Shown here piece after piece: positions 31,801 through 45,200 of a stretch of DNA of 64,000 nucleotides. The notes under the pieces are model-generated. The model had not been told where the DNA came from and did not search any database. It was given only the letters and a program-made list of their open reading frames with translations. Numbering within the stretch: the stretch's first letter is position 1; the number at the start of each line of letters is the position of its first letter. Source of the stretch: Eledone cirrhosa (lineage: Eukaryota > Mollusca > Cephalopoda > Octopoda > Eledonidae); contig OZ024742.1 of the NCBI GenBank assembly GCA_964016885.1, positions 5,919,604 through 5,983,603 of the forward strand, in the 5' to 3' direction. A program made the position numbers and the translations under genes.

Positions 31801-34800
31801 TATCTGGCGATGGAAGAACAGTCTGGCAGAACTACCATACTATATATTTAGATCTGGAGCGGCAGAACAGCCTGGCACAACTACCCTACTATATATTTAG
31901 ATCTGGAGGGGCAGAACAGCCTCACACAACTACCACACTATATATTTAGATCTGGAGGGGCAGAACAGCTTGGCACAACTACCATACTATATATTTAGAT
32001 CTGGAGATGGGAGTAAAGCCTGGCACAACTACCATACTATATATTTAGATGTGGAGGTTGAAGAAGAGCCTGGCACAACTACCATACTATATATTTAGAC
32101 CTGGAGGTGAAAGAAACGCCTGGCACAACTACCATACCATATATTTAAATCTGGAGGGGCAGAATATCCTGGCACAACTACCGTACTATACATTTAGATA
32201 TAGAGAGGTAGAACAGCTTGGCACAACTACCATACTATATATTTAGATCTGGAGGGGCAGAACAGTCTGGCGCAACTACTATACTATATATTTAGATCCG
32301 GAGGGTCTGGACAGCCTGGCACAAATACCATACTATATATTTAGATCTGGAGGTAGAAGCAGAGCCTGGCACAACTACCATACTATATATTTAGATCTGG
32401 AGGTGAGAGTACAGCCTGGCACAACTTCCATACTATATATTTAGATCTGGAGGTAGAAAAAGAGCCTGGCCCAACTACCATACTATATATTTAAATCTAG
32501 AGGGGCAGAATAACCTGGAACAACTACCATACTATATATTTAGATCTGGAGAGGCAGAAAAGCCTGGCACAAGTACCATGCTATATATTTAGATCTGGAG
32601 GGGCAGACCAGCTTGGCATAACTACTATACTATATTTTTATATATGGCGATGGAAGAACAATCTGGCACAACTACCATACTATATATTAGATCTGGAGGG
32701 CCAGAACAGGCTGGCACAACTACCCTACTATATATTTAGATCTGGAGAGGCAGAACAGCCTACACAACTACCACACTATATATTTAGATCTGGAGGGGCA
32801 GAACAGCTCAGCACAACTACCATACTATATATTAAGATCTGGAGGTGGGAGTACAGCCTGGCACAACTACCATACTATATATTTAGATCTGGAGGTTGAA
32901 GAAGTGCCTGGCACAACTACCATACTATATATTTAGATCTGGAGTTGAGAGTACAGCCTGGCACAACTATCATACTATATATTTAGATCTGGTGGTGGAA
33001 GAACAATCTGGCACAACTACCATACTATATATTTACATCTGGAAGGGAAGAACAGCCTGGCATAACTACCCTACTATATATTTAGATCTGGAGGGGCAGA
33101 ACAGCCTGGTACAACTACCACACTATATATTTAGATCTGGAGGGGCAGACCAACCTGGCACAACTACCATACTATACATTTAGATCTGGAGGGGTAGAAC
33201 AGCTTTGCACACCTACCATACTATGTATTTAGATCTGGAGGGGCAGAATAGTCTGGCACAACTACCATACTATATATTTATATCTGGTGGTGGAAGAACA
33301 ATCTCGCACAACTACCATACTATATATTTAGATCTGAAAGCGGCAGAACGGCATGGCACAACTACCATACTATATATTTAGATCTGGTGGGGTAGAACAG
33401 CTTGGCACAATTACCATACTATATATTTAGATCTGGAGGGGCAGAACAGTCTGGCACCACTACCATACTATATATTTAGATCTGGAGGGCCAGAAGAGCC
33501 TGGCACAACTACTATACTATTTATTTAGATCTGGAGGGGCAGAATAACCTGGCACAACTACCATACTATATATTTAGATCTGGAGGGGCAGACCAGCTTG
33601 GCATAACTACTATACTATATATTTATATATGGCGATGGAAGAACAATCTGGCACAACTACCATACTATATATTAGATCTGGAGGGGCAGAACAGGCTGGC
33701 ACAACTACCCTACTATATATTTAGATCTGGAGAGGCAGAACAGCCTACACAACTACCACACTATATATTTAGATCTGGAGGGGCAGAACAGCTCAGCACA
33801 ACTACCATACTATATATTAAGATCTGGAGGTGGAAGAAGAGCCCGGCACAAATACCATACTATATATTTAGATCTGGAGTTGAGAGTACAGCCTGGCACA
33901 ACTACCATACTATATATTTAGATCTGAAGGTAGGAGAAGAGCCTGGCACAACTACCATACTATATATTTAAATCTAGAGGGGCAGAATAACCTGGCTCAA
34001 CTACCATACTATATATTTAGATCTGGAGAGGCAGAACAGTCTGGCACAAGTACCATGCTATATATTTAGATCTGGAGGGGCAGAACAGCTTGGCACAACT
34101 ACCATAATATATATTTATATCTGGCGATGGAAGAACAATCTGGCAGAACTACCATACTATATATTTAGATCTGGAGCGGCAGAACAGCCTGGCACAACTA
34201 CCCTACTATATATTTAGATCTGGAGGGGCAGAACAGCCTGACACAACTACCACACTATATATTTAGATCTGGAGGGGCAGAACAACCTGGCACAACTACC
34301 ATACTATATATTTAGATCTGGAGATGGGAGTAAAGCCTGGCACAACTACCATACTATATATTTAGATGTGGAGGTTGAAAAAGAGCCTGGCACAACTACC
34401 ATACTATATATTTAGACCTGGAGGTGAAAGAAACGCCTGGCACAACTACCATACCATATATTTAAATCTGGAGGGGCAGAATAACCTGGCACAACTACCG
34501 TACTATACATTTAGATATAGAGAGGTAGAACAGCTTGGCACAACTACCATACTATATATTTAGATCTGGAGGGGCAGAACAGTCTGGCGCAACTACTATA
34601 CTATATATTTAGATCCGGAGGGTCTGGACAGCCTGGCACAAATACCATACTATATATTTAGATCTGGAGGTAGAAGCAGAGCCTGGCACAACTACCATAC
34701 TATATATTTAGATCTGGAGGTGAGAGTACAGCCTGGCACAACTTCCATACTATATATTTAGATCTGGAGGTAGAAAAAGAGCCTGGCCCAACTACCATAC

Positions 34801-37800
34801 TATATATTTAAATCTAGAGGGGCAGAATAACCTGGAACAACTACCATACTATATATTTAGATCTGGAGAGGCAGAAAAGCCTGGCACAAGTACCATGCTA
34901 TATATTTAGATCTGGAGGGGCAGACCAGCTTGGCATAACTACTATACTATATATTTATATATGGCGATGGAAGAACAATCTGGCACAACTACCATACTAT
35001 ATATTAGATCTGGAGGGGCAGAACAGGCTGGCACAACTACCCTACTATATATTTAGATCTGGAGAGGCAGAACAGCCTACACAACTACCACACTATATAT
35101 TTAGATCTGGAGGGGCAGAACAGCTCAGCACAACTACCATACTATATATTAAGATCTGGAGGTGGAAGAAGAGCCCGGCACAAATACCATACTATATATT
35201 TAGATCTGGAGTTGAGAGTACAGCCTGGCACAACTACCATACTATATATTTAGATCTGAAGGTAGGAGAAGAGCCTGGCACAACTACCATACTATATATT
35301 TAAATCTAGAGGGGCAGAATAACCTGGAACAACTACCATACTATATATTTAGATCTGGAGAGGCAGAACAGCCTGGCACAAGTACCATGCTATATATTTA
35401 GATCTGGAGGGGCAGAACAGCTTGGCACAACTACCATACTATATATTTATATCTGGCGATGGAAGAACAATCTGGCAGAACTACCATACTATATATTTAG
35501 ATCTGGAGCGGCAGAACAGCCTGGCACAACTACCCTACTATATATTTAGATCTGGAGGGGCAGAACAGCCTGACACAACTACCACACTATATATTTAGAT
35601 CTGGAGGGGCAGAACAACCTGGCACAACTACCATACTATATATTTAGATCTGGAGGGGTAGAACAGCTTGGCACAATTACCATACTATATATTTAGATCT
35701 GGAGGGGCAGAACAACCTGGCACAACTACCCTACTATACATTTAGATCTGGAGGGGTAGAACAGCTTGGCACAATTACCATACTATATATTTAGAACTGG
35801 AGGGTCAGAAGAGCCTGGCACAACTACCATACTATATATATAAATCTGGAAGGGCAGAACAGCTTGGCACAACTACCATACTATATATTTTGATCTGGAG
35901 GTGGAAGAAGAGCCTGGCACAACTACCATACTTTATATTTAGATCTGGAGGTGGGAGTACAGCCTGTCACAACTACCATACTATATATTTAGACATGGAT
36001 GTGGAAGAAGCGCCTGGCATAACTTCCATACTATATATTTAGATCTGAAGGTGGGAGTACTGGAGGGGCAGAACAGCTTGGCACAACTACCATACTATAT
36101 ATTTATATCTGGCGATGGAAGAACAATCTGGCAGAACTACCATACTATATATTTAGATCTGGAGCGGTAGAACAGCCTGGCACAACTACCCTACTATATA
36201 TTTAGATCTGGAGGGGCAGAACAGCCTCACACAACTACCACACTATATATTTAGATCTGGAGGGGCAGAACAGCTTGGCACAACTACCATACTATATATT
36301 TAGATGTGGAGGTTGAAGAAGAGCCTGGCACAACTACCATACTATATATTTAGACCTGGAGGTGAAAGAAACGCCTGGCACAACTACCATACCATATATT
36401 TAAATCTGGAGGGGCAGAATAACGTGGCACAACTACCGTACTATACATTTAGATATAGAGAGGTAGAACAGCTTGGCACAACTACCATACTATATATTTA
36501 GATCTGGAGGGGCAGAACAGTCTGGCGCAACTACTATACTATATATTTAGATCCGGAGGGTCTGGACAGCCTGGCACAAATACCATACTATATATTTAGA
36601 TCTGGAGGTAGAAGCAGAGCCTGGCACAACTACCATACTATATATTTAGATCTGGAGGTGAGAGTACAGCCTGGCACAACTTCCATACTATATATTTAGA
36701 TCTGGAGGTAGAAAAAGAGCCTGGCCCAACTACCATACTATATATTTAAATCTAGAGGGGCAGAATAACCTGGAACAACTACCATACTATATATTTAGAT
36801 CTGGAGAGGCAGAAAAGCCTGGCACAAGTACCATGCTATATATTTAGATCTGGAGGGGCAGACCAGCTTGGCATAACTACTATACTATATATTTATATAT
36901 GGCGATGGAAGAACAATCTGGCACAACTACCATACTATATATTAGATCTGGAGGGGCAGAACAGGCTGGCACAACTACCCTACTATATATTTAGATCTGG
37001 AGAGGCAGAACAGCCTACACAACTACCACACTATATATTTAGATCTGGAGGGGCAGAACAGCTCAGCACAACTACCATGCTATATATTAAGATCTGGAGG
37101 TGGGAGTACAGCCTGGCACAACTACCATACTATATATTTAGATCTGGAGGTTGAAGAAGTGCCTGGCACAACTACCATACTATATATTTAGATCTGGAGT
37201 TGAGAGTACAGCCTGGCACAACTATCATACTATATATTTAGATCTGGTGGTGGAAGAACAATCTGGCACAACTACCATACTATATATTTACATCTGGAAG
37301 GGAAGAACAGCCTGGCACAACTACCCTACTATATATTTAGATCTGGAGGGGCAGAACAGCCTGGTACAACTACCACACTATATATTTAGATCTGGAGGGG
37401 CAGACCAACCTGGCACAACTACCATACTATACATTTAGATCTGGAGGGGTAGAACAGCTTTGCACACCTACCATACTATGTATTTAGATCTGGAGGGGCA
37501 GAATAGTCTGGCACAACTACCATACTATATATTTATATCTGGTGGTGGAAGAACAATCTCGCACAACTACCATACTATATATTTAGATCTGAAAGCGGCA
37601 GAACGGCATGGCACAACTACCATACTATATATTTAGATCTGGTGGGGTAGAACAGCTTGGCACAATTACCATACTATATATTTAGATCTGGAGGGGCAGA
37701 ACAGTCTGGCACCACTACCATACTATATATTTAGATCTGGAGGGCCAGAAGAGCCTGGCACAACTACTAAACTATTTATTTAGATCTGGAGGGGCAGAAT

Positions 37801-37850
37801 AACCTGGCACAACTACCATACTATATATTTAGATCTGGAGGGGCAGAACT
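28801..37850 (+). repeat. Cluster of roughly 2-kb higher-order units
   Basis: Variant monomers recur as ordered sets. GATGTGGAGGTTGAA lies at 30060, 32048, 34365 and 36303. The set starting CAGCTTGGCATAACTACTAT lies at 30621, 32609, 33594, 34926 and 36864 (steps of 1988, 985, 1332 and 1938). A fused, truncated monomer GTGGGAGTACTGG lies at 29660, 31746 and 36051. Positions about 32030-33590 recur at 36285-37845 with an offset of 4255. The variable steps show whole-monomer gains and losses between copies. Confidence 0.85.
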
Positions 37851-39698
37851 ACCTGGCACATCTACCATACTATGTATTTAGATCTGGAGGGGCAGAACAG
37901 CCTGCACAACTACCATACTATATATTTAGATCTGGAGGGGCAGAACAGCCTGGCACAAGTACTATACTATATATTTAGATCTGGAGGGGCAGAACAGCTT
38001 GGCAAAATTACAATACTATATATTCAGATCTGGCGGTGGAAGAATAACATGGCACAACTACCATACTATATATTTAGATCTGGAAAGGCAGAACAGCTTG
38101 TTACAACTACAATACTATATATTTAGATCTGGCGGTGGAAGAACAGCCTGGCACACTACCATACTATATATTTAGATCTGGAGGGGCAGAATATCCTGGC
38201 ATAACTCCCATACAATATATTTAGATCTGGAGGGGCAGAACAGCCTGGCACAACTACCATACTATACATTTAGATCTGGAGGCAAGAACAACCCGGCACA
38301 ACTACTACACTATACATTTAGATCTGGAGGGGTAGAACAGCTTTGCACAACTAACATACTATATATTTAGATCTGGAGGGGCAGAACAGTCTGGCGCAAC
38401 TACTATACTATATATTTAGATCTGGAGCGGCAGAACAGCATGGCACAACTCCCATACTATATATTTAGATCTGGAGGTTGAAGAAGAGCCTGTCACAACT
38501 ACCATACTATATATTTGGATCTGGAGGTGAGAGTACAGCCTGGCACAACTACCATAATATATATTTAGATCTGAAAGGGGCAGAACAGCATGTCACAACT
38601 ACCATACTATATATTTAGATCTGGAGGGGCAGAACAGCCTAACACAACTACCATACTATATATTTAGATCTGGAGGGGCAGAACAGCATGGCACAAGTAC
38701 CATATTATATATTTAGATCTGGAGGCGCAGAAGAGCCTGGCACAACTACCATACTATATATTTAGATCTGGAGGGGCAGAACAGCCTGGCACAACTACCA
38801 CACTATATATTTAGATCTGGAGGGGCAGAAGAGCTTGGCACAACTACCATACTATATATTTATATCTGGCAGTGGAAGAAAAATCTGGCACAACTACCAT
38901 ACTATATATTTAGATCTGGAGGGGCAGACCAACCTGGCACAACTACCATACTATACATTTAGATCTGGAGGGCTAGAACAGCTTTGCACACCTACCATAC
39001 TATATATTTAGATCTGGAGGGGCAGAACAGTCTAGCACAACTACCATAATATATATTTAGATCTGAAAGGGCAGAACAGCATGGCACAACTACCATACTC
39101 TATATTTAGAATCTGGAGGGGCAGAAGAGCCTGGCACAACTACCATACTATATATTTAGACCTGGATGGGCAGAACAACCTGGCACAACTACCATACGAT
39201 ATATTCAGATCTAGAGGGGCAGAACAGCCTGGCACAAGTACCATACTATATATTTAAATCTGGAGGGGCAGAACAACTTGGCACAACTACAACACTATAT
39301 ATTTAGATCTGGCGGTGGAAGAACAACATGGCACAACTACCATACTATATATTTAGATCTGGAGGGGCAGAACAGCTTGGCACAACTACAATACTATATA
39401 TTTAGATCTGTCGGTGGAAGAACAGCCTGGCACACTACCATACTATATATTTAGATTTGGTGGGGCAGGATAACCTGGCATAACTACCATACTATATATT
39501 TAGATCTGGAGGGGCAGAACAGCCTGGCACAACTACCATACTATACATTTAGATCTGGAGGGCAGAACAACCTGGCACAACTATCACACTATACATTTAG
39601 ATCTGGAGGGGAAGAACAGCTTTGCACAACTAACATACTATATATTTAGATCTGGAGGGGCAGAACAGTCTGGCGCAACTACTATACTATATATTTAA
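37851..39698 (+). repeat. Diverged satellite linker
   Basis: This stretch holds satellite monomers only, with no long exact match elsewhere in the window that I could trace. It includes a one-base-longer unit (TTAGAATCTGG near 39105) and two loosely similar internal runs, about 38050-38400 and about 39320-39670, roughly 1.27 kb apart. It separates the 2-kb cluster from the large 7.9-kb duplication. Confidence 0.72.
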
Positions 39699-40133
39699 AT
39701 CTGGAGGGGCAGAACAGCTTGGCACAACTCCCATACTATATATTTAGATCTGTAGGGGCAGAAGAGCCTGGCACAACTACCATACTATATATTTAGATCT
39801 GGAGGGGTAGAACAGCTTGGCACAATTACCATACTATATATTTTGATCTGGAGGGGCAGAACAGTCTGGCACCACTACCATACTATATATTTAAAACTGG
39901 AGGGGCAGAAGAGCCTATCACAACTACCATACTATATATTTAAATCTGGAGGTGGGAGTACAGCCTGGCACAACTACCATACTATATATATAGATCTGGA
40001 GGGGAAGAACAGTCTAGCACAACTACCATATTATATATTTACATCTGGAGGGGTAGAACAACCTGGCACAAGTACCATACTATATATTTAGATCTGGAAG
40101 TGCAGAACAGCTTGGCACAACTACCATACTATA

Positions 40134-40686
40134 TGTAGTGACCTACATTCTGCGGGCTCACATACATTCTCTGTGCGTGATTTGGCTCAGTTCAGCCAAT
40201 CAGCGCCAGTAGAAGAGGATGTATCCCTACGCGCCCCGAGGAAGAAATTCACCTCGAAGATTTGAAGAATCTCGCTCTTGTACCAGAAACTTCGAGCCAG
40301 CAACACGCATAATGTAACAGTGAGATATTGCACCACTAGCCTCGCCGGCTTAACGGCGCAATGGCACATTCCCTAATGTAACCTCTTTTTATCTGTAACT
40401 TCAACCATATAAATAAACAAACATTTCATCTCTAATTGCTGCGGTTGAAGTCGTTATTATGTTACTCGTGTCTCAATGACATCTTTAATCCATGCTGCTG
40501 GAATTGGCGACCTGACGAAAGGAATATTGTAAATAGATGGTAAAAAGATCGAGGGACCTTCCCTCACGTCTATGTCAACAAGATAATCCAACGAGGATAC
40601 TATCACTTACCACACTGGCAACTAACGACCACTGATTCTACCACCCTGCTAATGTGGCGATAACATCTATAACTAATACTGCTAAA
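40134..40686 (+). mobile_element. 553-bp LTR-like insert within the satellite, copy 1
   Basis: This is the only kind of non-satellite DNA inside the array. It splits a single monomer: removing 40134-40686 and one TATA restores a normal unit, so TATA at 40130-40133 and 40687-40690 reads as a 4-bp target-site duplication (5 bp, TATAT, is equally possible). The ends TGTAG...CTAAA resemble LTR ends of the TGTAG...CTACA kind with one change. Internal signals include CCAAT at 40196, TATAAATA at 40408 overlapping AATAAA at 40412, and TTGGCGACCTGACG at 40504, which looks like a retrotransposon primer-binding site. It could therefore be a solo LTR, or a 5' LTR plus leader from a truncated element. No coding capacity was recognised; the 60-codon reverse frame at 40187-40369 matches nothing I know. 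Confidence 0.6.
40196..40417 (+). promoter_or_regulatory. Candidate CCAAT, TATA and polyadenylation signals in the insert
   Basis: CCAAT at 40196-40200, TATAAATA at 40408-40415 and AATAAA at 40412-40417 occur in this order inside the insert, as expected if it is an LTR. The spacing from CCAAT to TATA (about 210 bp) is long, and AATAAA overlaps the TATA motif, so each may be chance. The same motifs are kept in the second insert at +7932. No activity can be inferred. Confidence 0.3.
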
Positions 40687-42286
40687 TATATATTTAGATC
40701 TGGTGGGGGCAGAACAGTCTGGCACAACTACCATACTATATATTTAGATCTGGAGGAGCAGAAGGGCCTGGCAGAACTACCATACTATATATTTAGATCT
40801 GGAGGGGCACAAGAGCCTGGCATAACTACCATACTATATATTTAGATGTGGAGGGGCAGAACAACCTGGCACAATTACCATACTATATATTTTGATCTGG
40901 AGGGGCAGAACAATATAACACAACTACCATACTATATATTTAGATCTGGAGAGGCAGAACAGCCTGCAACAAGTACCATACTATATATTTAGATCTGGAG
41001 GGGCAGAACAGTCTGGCACCACTACCATACTATATATTTAGATCTGGAGGGGCAGAAGAGCCTGGCACAATTACCATACTATTTATTATAATCTGGAGGG
41101 GCAGAATAACCTGCCACAACTACCATACTATATATTTAGATCTGGAGGGGCAGAAGAGCCTGGCACAACTACCATACTATATATTTAGATCTGGAGGGGC
41201 AGAACAGCCTGGCACAACTACCATACGCTATATTTAGTTCTGGAGGGGCAGAACAGCCTGGCACAACTACCATACTATATATTTAGATCTGGAGGGGCCG
41301 AACAGCCTGGCACAAGTAACATACTATATATTTAGATCTGCAGGGGCAGAACAGCTTGGCACAACTACAATACTATGTACTTAGATCTGGCGATGGAAGA
41401 ACAAACTGGCACAACTACCATTCTATATATTTAGATCTGGAGGGGCAGAACAGCCTGGCACAACTACCCTACTATATAATTAGATCTGGGGGGCAGAACA
41501 GCCTGGCACAACTACCACACTATATATTTAGATCTGGAGGGGCAGAACAACCTGGCACAACTACCATACTATACATTCAGATCTGGAGGGGTAGAACAGC
41601 TTGGCACAACTACAATACTATATATTTAGATCTGGAGGGGCAGAACAGTCTGGCACAACTACCATACTATATATTTAGCTCTGGAGGGGCAGAACAGCCT
41701 GGCACAACTGCCCTACTATATATTTAGATCTGGGGGGCAGAACAGCTTTGCACAACTACCATGCTATATATTTAGATCTGGAGGGGCAGAACAGTCTGGC
41801 ACAACTACCATACTATATATTTAGATCTGAAAGGGGCAGAACAGCATAGCACAACTACCATACTATATATTTAGATCTGTAGGGGCAGAAGAGCCTGGCA
41901 CAATTACCATACTATATATTTAGATCTGGAGGGGTAGTATAGCTTGGCACAAATACCATACTATATATTTAGATCTGGAGGTGCAGAACAGTCTGGCACC
42001 ACTACCATACTATATATTTAGATCTGGAGGGGCAGAAGAGCCTGGCACAATTGCCATACTATTTATTTAAATCTGGAGGGGCAGAGTAACCTGGCACAAC
42101 TACCATACTATATATTTAGATCTGGAGGGGCAGAACAACATGGGACAACTACCATACGATATATTTAGATCTGGAGGGGCAGAACAGCCTGGCACAACTA
42201 CCATACTATATATTTAGATCTGGAGGGGCAGAACAGCCTGGCACAAGTACCATACTATATATTTAGATCTGGAGGGGCAGAACATC

Positions 42287-45200
42287 TTGGCACAACTACC
42301 ATACTATATATTTAGATCTGGAGGGGCAGAACAGCCTGGCACATGTACCATACTATATAGTGTGATCTGGAGGGGCAGAAAAGTCTGGCACCACTACCAT
42401 ACTATATATTTAAATCTGGAGGGGCAGAAGAGCCTGGCACAACTACCATACTATATATTTAAATCTGGAAGGGCAGAACAGCTTGGCACAACTACCATAC
42501 TATATATTTAGATCTGGAGGTGGGAGTACAGCCTGGCACAACTACCATAATCTCTATTTAAATATGGAGGTGGAAGAAGAGCCTGGCAAAACTACCATAC
42601 TATATATTTAGATCTGGAGGGGAAGAACAGCCTAGCACAAATACCTTATTATATATTTAGATCTGGAGGGGTAGAACAACCTGGCACAACTACAATACTA
42701 TATATTTAGATCTGGGGGTGGAAGAACAACCTGGCACAACTACCATACTATATATTTAGATATGGAGGAGCAGAACAGCCTGGCACAACTACCCTACTAT
42801 ATATTTAGATCTGGGGGGCAGAACAGCCTGGAACAACTACCACATTATATATTTAGATCTGGAGGGGTAGAACAACCTGGCACAACTACCATACTATACA
42901 TTCAGATCTGGAGGGGTAGAACAGCTTGGTACAACTACCATATTATATATTTAGATCTGGAGGGTCAGAACAGTCTGGCACAACTACCATACTATATATT
43001 TAGATCTGGAGGGGCAGAACAGCCTGGCACAAGTACCATACTATATATTTAGATCTGGAGGGGCAGAACATCTTGGCACAACTACCATACTATATATTTA
43101 GATCTGGAGGGGCAGAACAGCCTGGCACATGTACCATACTATATAGTGTGATCTGGAGGGGTAGAACAGCTTGGCACAACTACCATACTATATATTTAGA
43201 TCTGGAGGGGCAGAACAGTCTGGCACAACTACCATACTATATATTTAGATCTGGAGGGGTAGAACAGCCTGGCACAACTACCCTACTATATATTTAGATC
43301 TGGGGGGATGAACAGCCTGGCACAACTACCACACTATATATTTAGATCTGGAGGGGCAGAACAACCTGGCACAACTACCATACTATACATTCAGATCTGG
43401 AGGGGTAGAACAGCTTGGTACAACTACCATATTATATATTTAGATCTGGAGGGTCAGAACAGTCTGGCACAACTACCATACTATATATTTAGATCTCTAA
43501 GGTGCAGAACGGTCTGGCACCACTACCATACTATATATTTAGATCTGGATGGGCAGAAGAGCCTGGCACAATTACCATACTATTTATTTAAATCTGCAGG
43601 GGCAGAATATCCTGGCACCCCTACCATACTATATATTTAGATCTGGAGGGGCAGAACAACCTGGCACAACTGCCATACGATATATTTAGATCTGGAGGGG
43701 CAGAACAGCCTGGCACAACTACCATACTATATATTTAGATCTGGAGGGGCAGAACAGCCTGGCACAAGTACCATACTATATATTTAGATCTGGAGGGGCA
43801 GAACAGCCTGGCACAACTACCATAGTATATATTTAGATCTGGAGGGGCAGAACAGCCTGGCACAACTACCATACTATATATTTAGATCTGGAGGGGCAGA
43901 ACAGCCTGGCACAACTACCATAGTATATATTTAGATCTGGAGGGGCAGAACAGCCTAACACAACTACCATACTATATATTTAGATCTGGAGGGGCAGAAC
44001 AGCCTGGCACAAGTACCATACTATATATTTAGATCTTGAGGAGCAGAACATTCTGGCACAACTAACATACTATATATTTAGATCTGAAGGGGCAGAAGAG
44101 CCTGGCGTAACTACCGTACAATATATTTAGATGTAGAGGGGCAGAACAACCTGACACAATTACCACACTATATATTTAGATCTGGAGGGGCAGAACAGCA
44201 TAACACAACTACCATACTATATATTTAGATCTGGAGGGGCTGAACAACCTGGCACAACTACAATACTATACATTCAGATCTGGAGGGGTAGAACAGCTTG
44301 GCACAACTACCATACTATATATTTAGATCTGTCGGTGGAAGGACATTCTGGCACAACTACCATACTATATATTTAGATCTGGAGGGGCAGAACAGCCTGG
44401 CACAACTACCACACTATATATTTAGATCTATAGGGGTAGAAGAGCCTGGCACAATTACCATACTATATATTTAGATCTGGAGGGGTAGAACAGCTTGGCA
44501 CAAATACCATACTATATATTTAGATCTGGAGGGGCAGAACAGCCTGGCACATGTACCATACTATATAGTGTGATCTGGAGGGGTAGAACAGCTTGGCACA
44601 ACTACCATACTATATATTTAGATCTGGAGGGGCAGAACAGTCTGGCACAACTACCATACTATATATTTAGATCTGGAGGGGTAGAACAGCCTGGCACAAC
44701 TACCCTACTATATATTTAGATCTGGGGGGATGAACAGCCTGGCACAACTACCACACTATATATTTAGATCTGGAGGGGCAGAACAACCTGGCACAACTAC
44801 CATACTATACATTCAGATCTGGAGGGATAGAACAGCTTGGTACAACTACCATATTATATATTTAGATCTGGAGGGTCAGAACAGTCTGGCACAACTACCA
44901 TACTATATATTTAGATCTGTAAGGTGCAGAACGGTCTGGCACCACTACCATACTATATATTTAGATCTGGATGGGCAGAAGAGCCTGGCACAATTACCAT
45001 ACTATTTATTTAAATCTGGAGGGGCAGAATATCCTGGCACCCCTACCATACTATATATTTAGATCTGGAGGGGCAGAACAACCTGGCACAACTGCCATAC
45101 GATATATGTAGATCTGGAGGGGCAGAACAGCCTGGCACAACTACCATAGTATATATTTAGATCTGGAGGGGCAGAACAGCCTAACACAACTACCATACTA

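Noticed and set aside
40187..40369. 60-codon reverse-strand frame inside the LTR-like insert, conserved at 48119-48301
   Set aside because: It is the only non-satellite frame in the array, but it is short and has no recognisable motif. Its conservation is explained by the recent segment duplication. One of the few substitutions (G to T near 48286) falls within it.
40134..40686. DNA transposon with terminal inverted repeats
   Set aside because: The two ends share only a few bases when inverted (TGTAG against TTTAG), too short for terminal inverted repeats. An LTR-type origin fits better.
41356..41727. 123-codon frame, also present at 49288-49659
   Set aside because: It is built from satellite monomers in the same way. 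Conservation between the two copies follows from the 7932-bp duplication, not from selection on protein.
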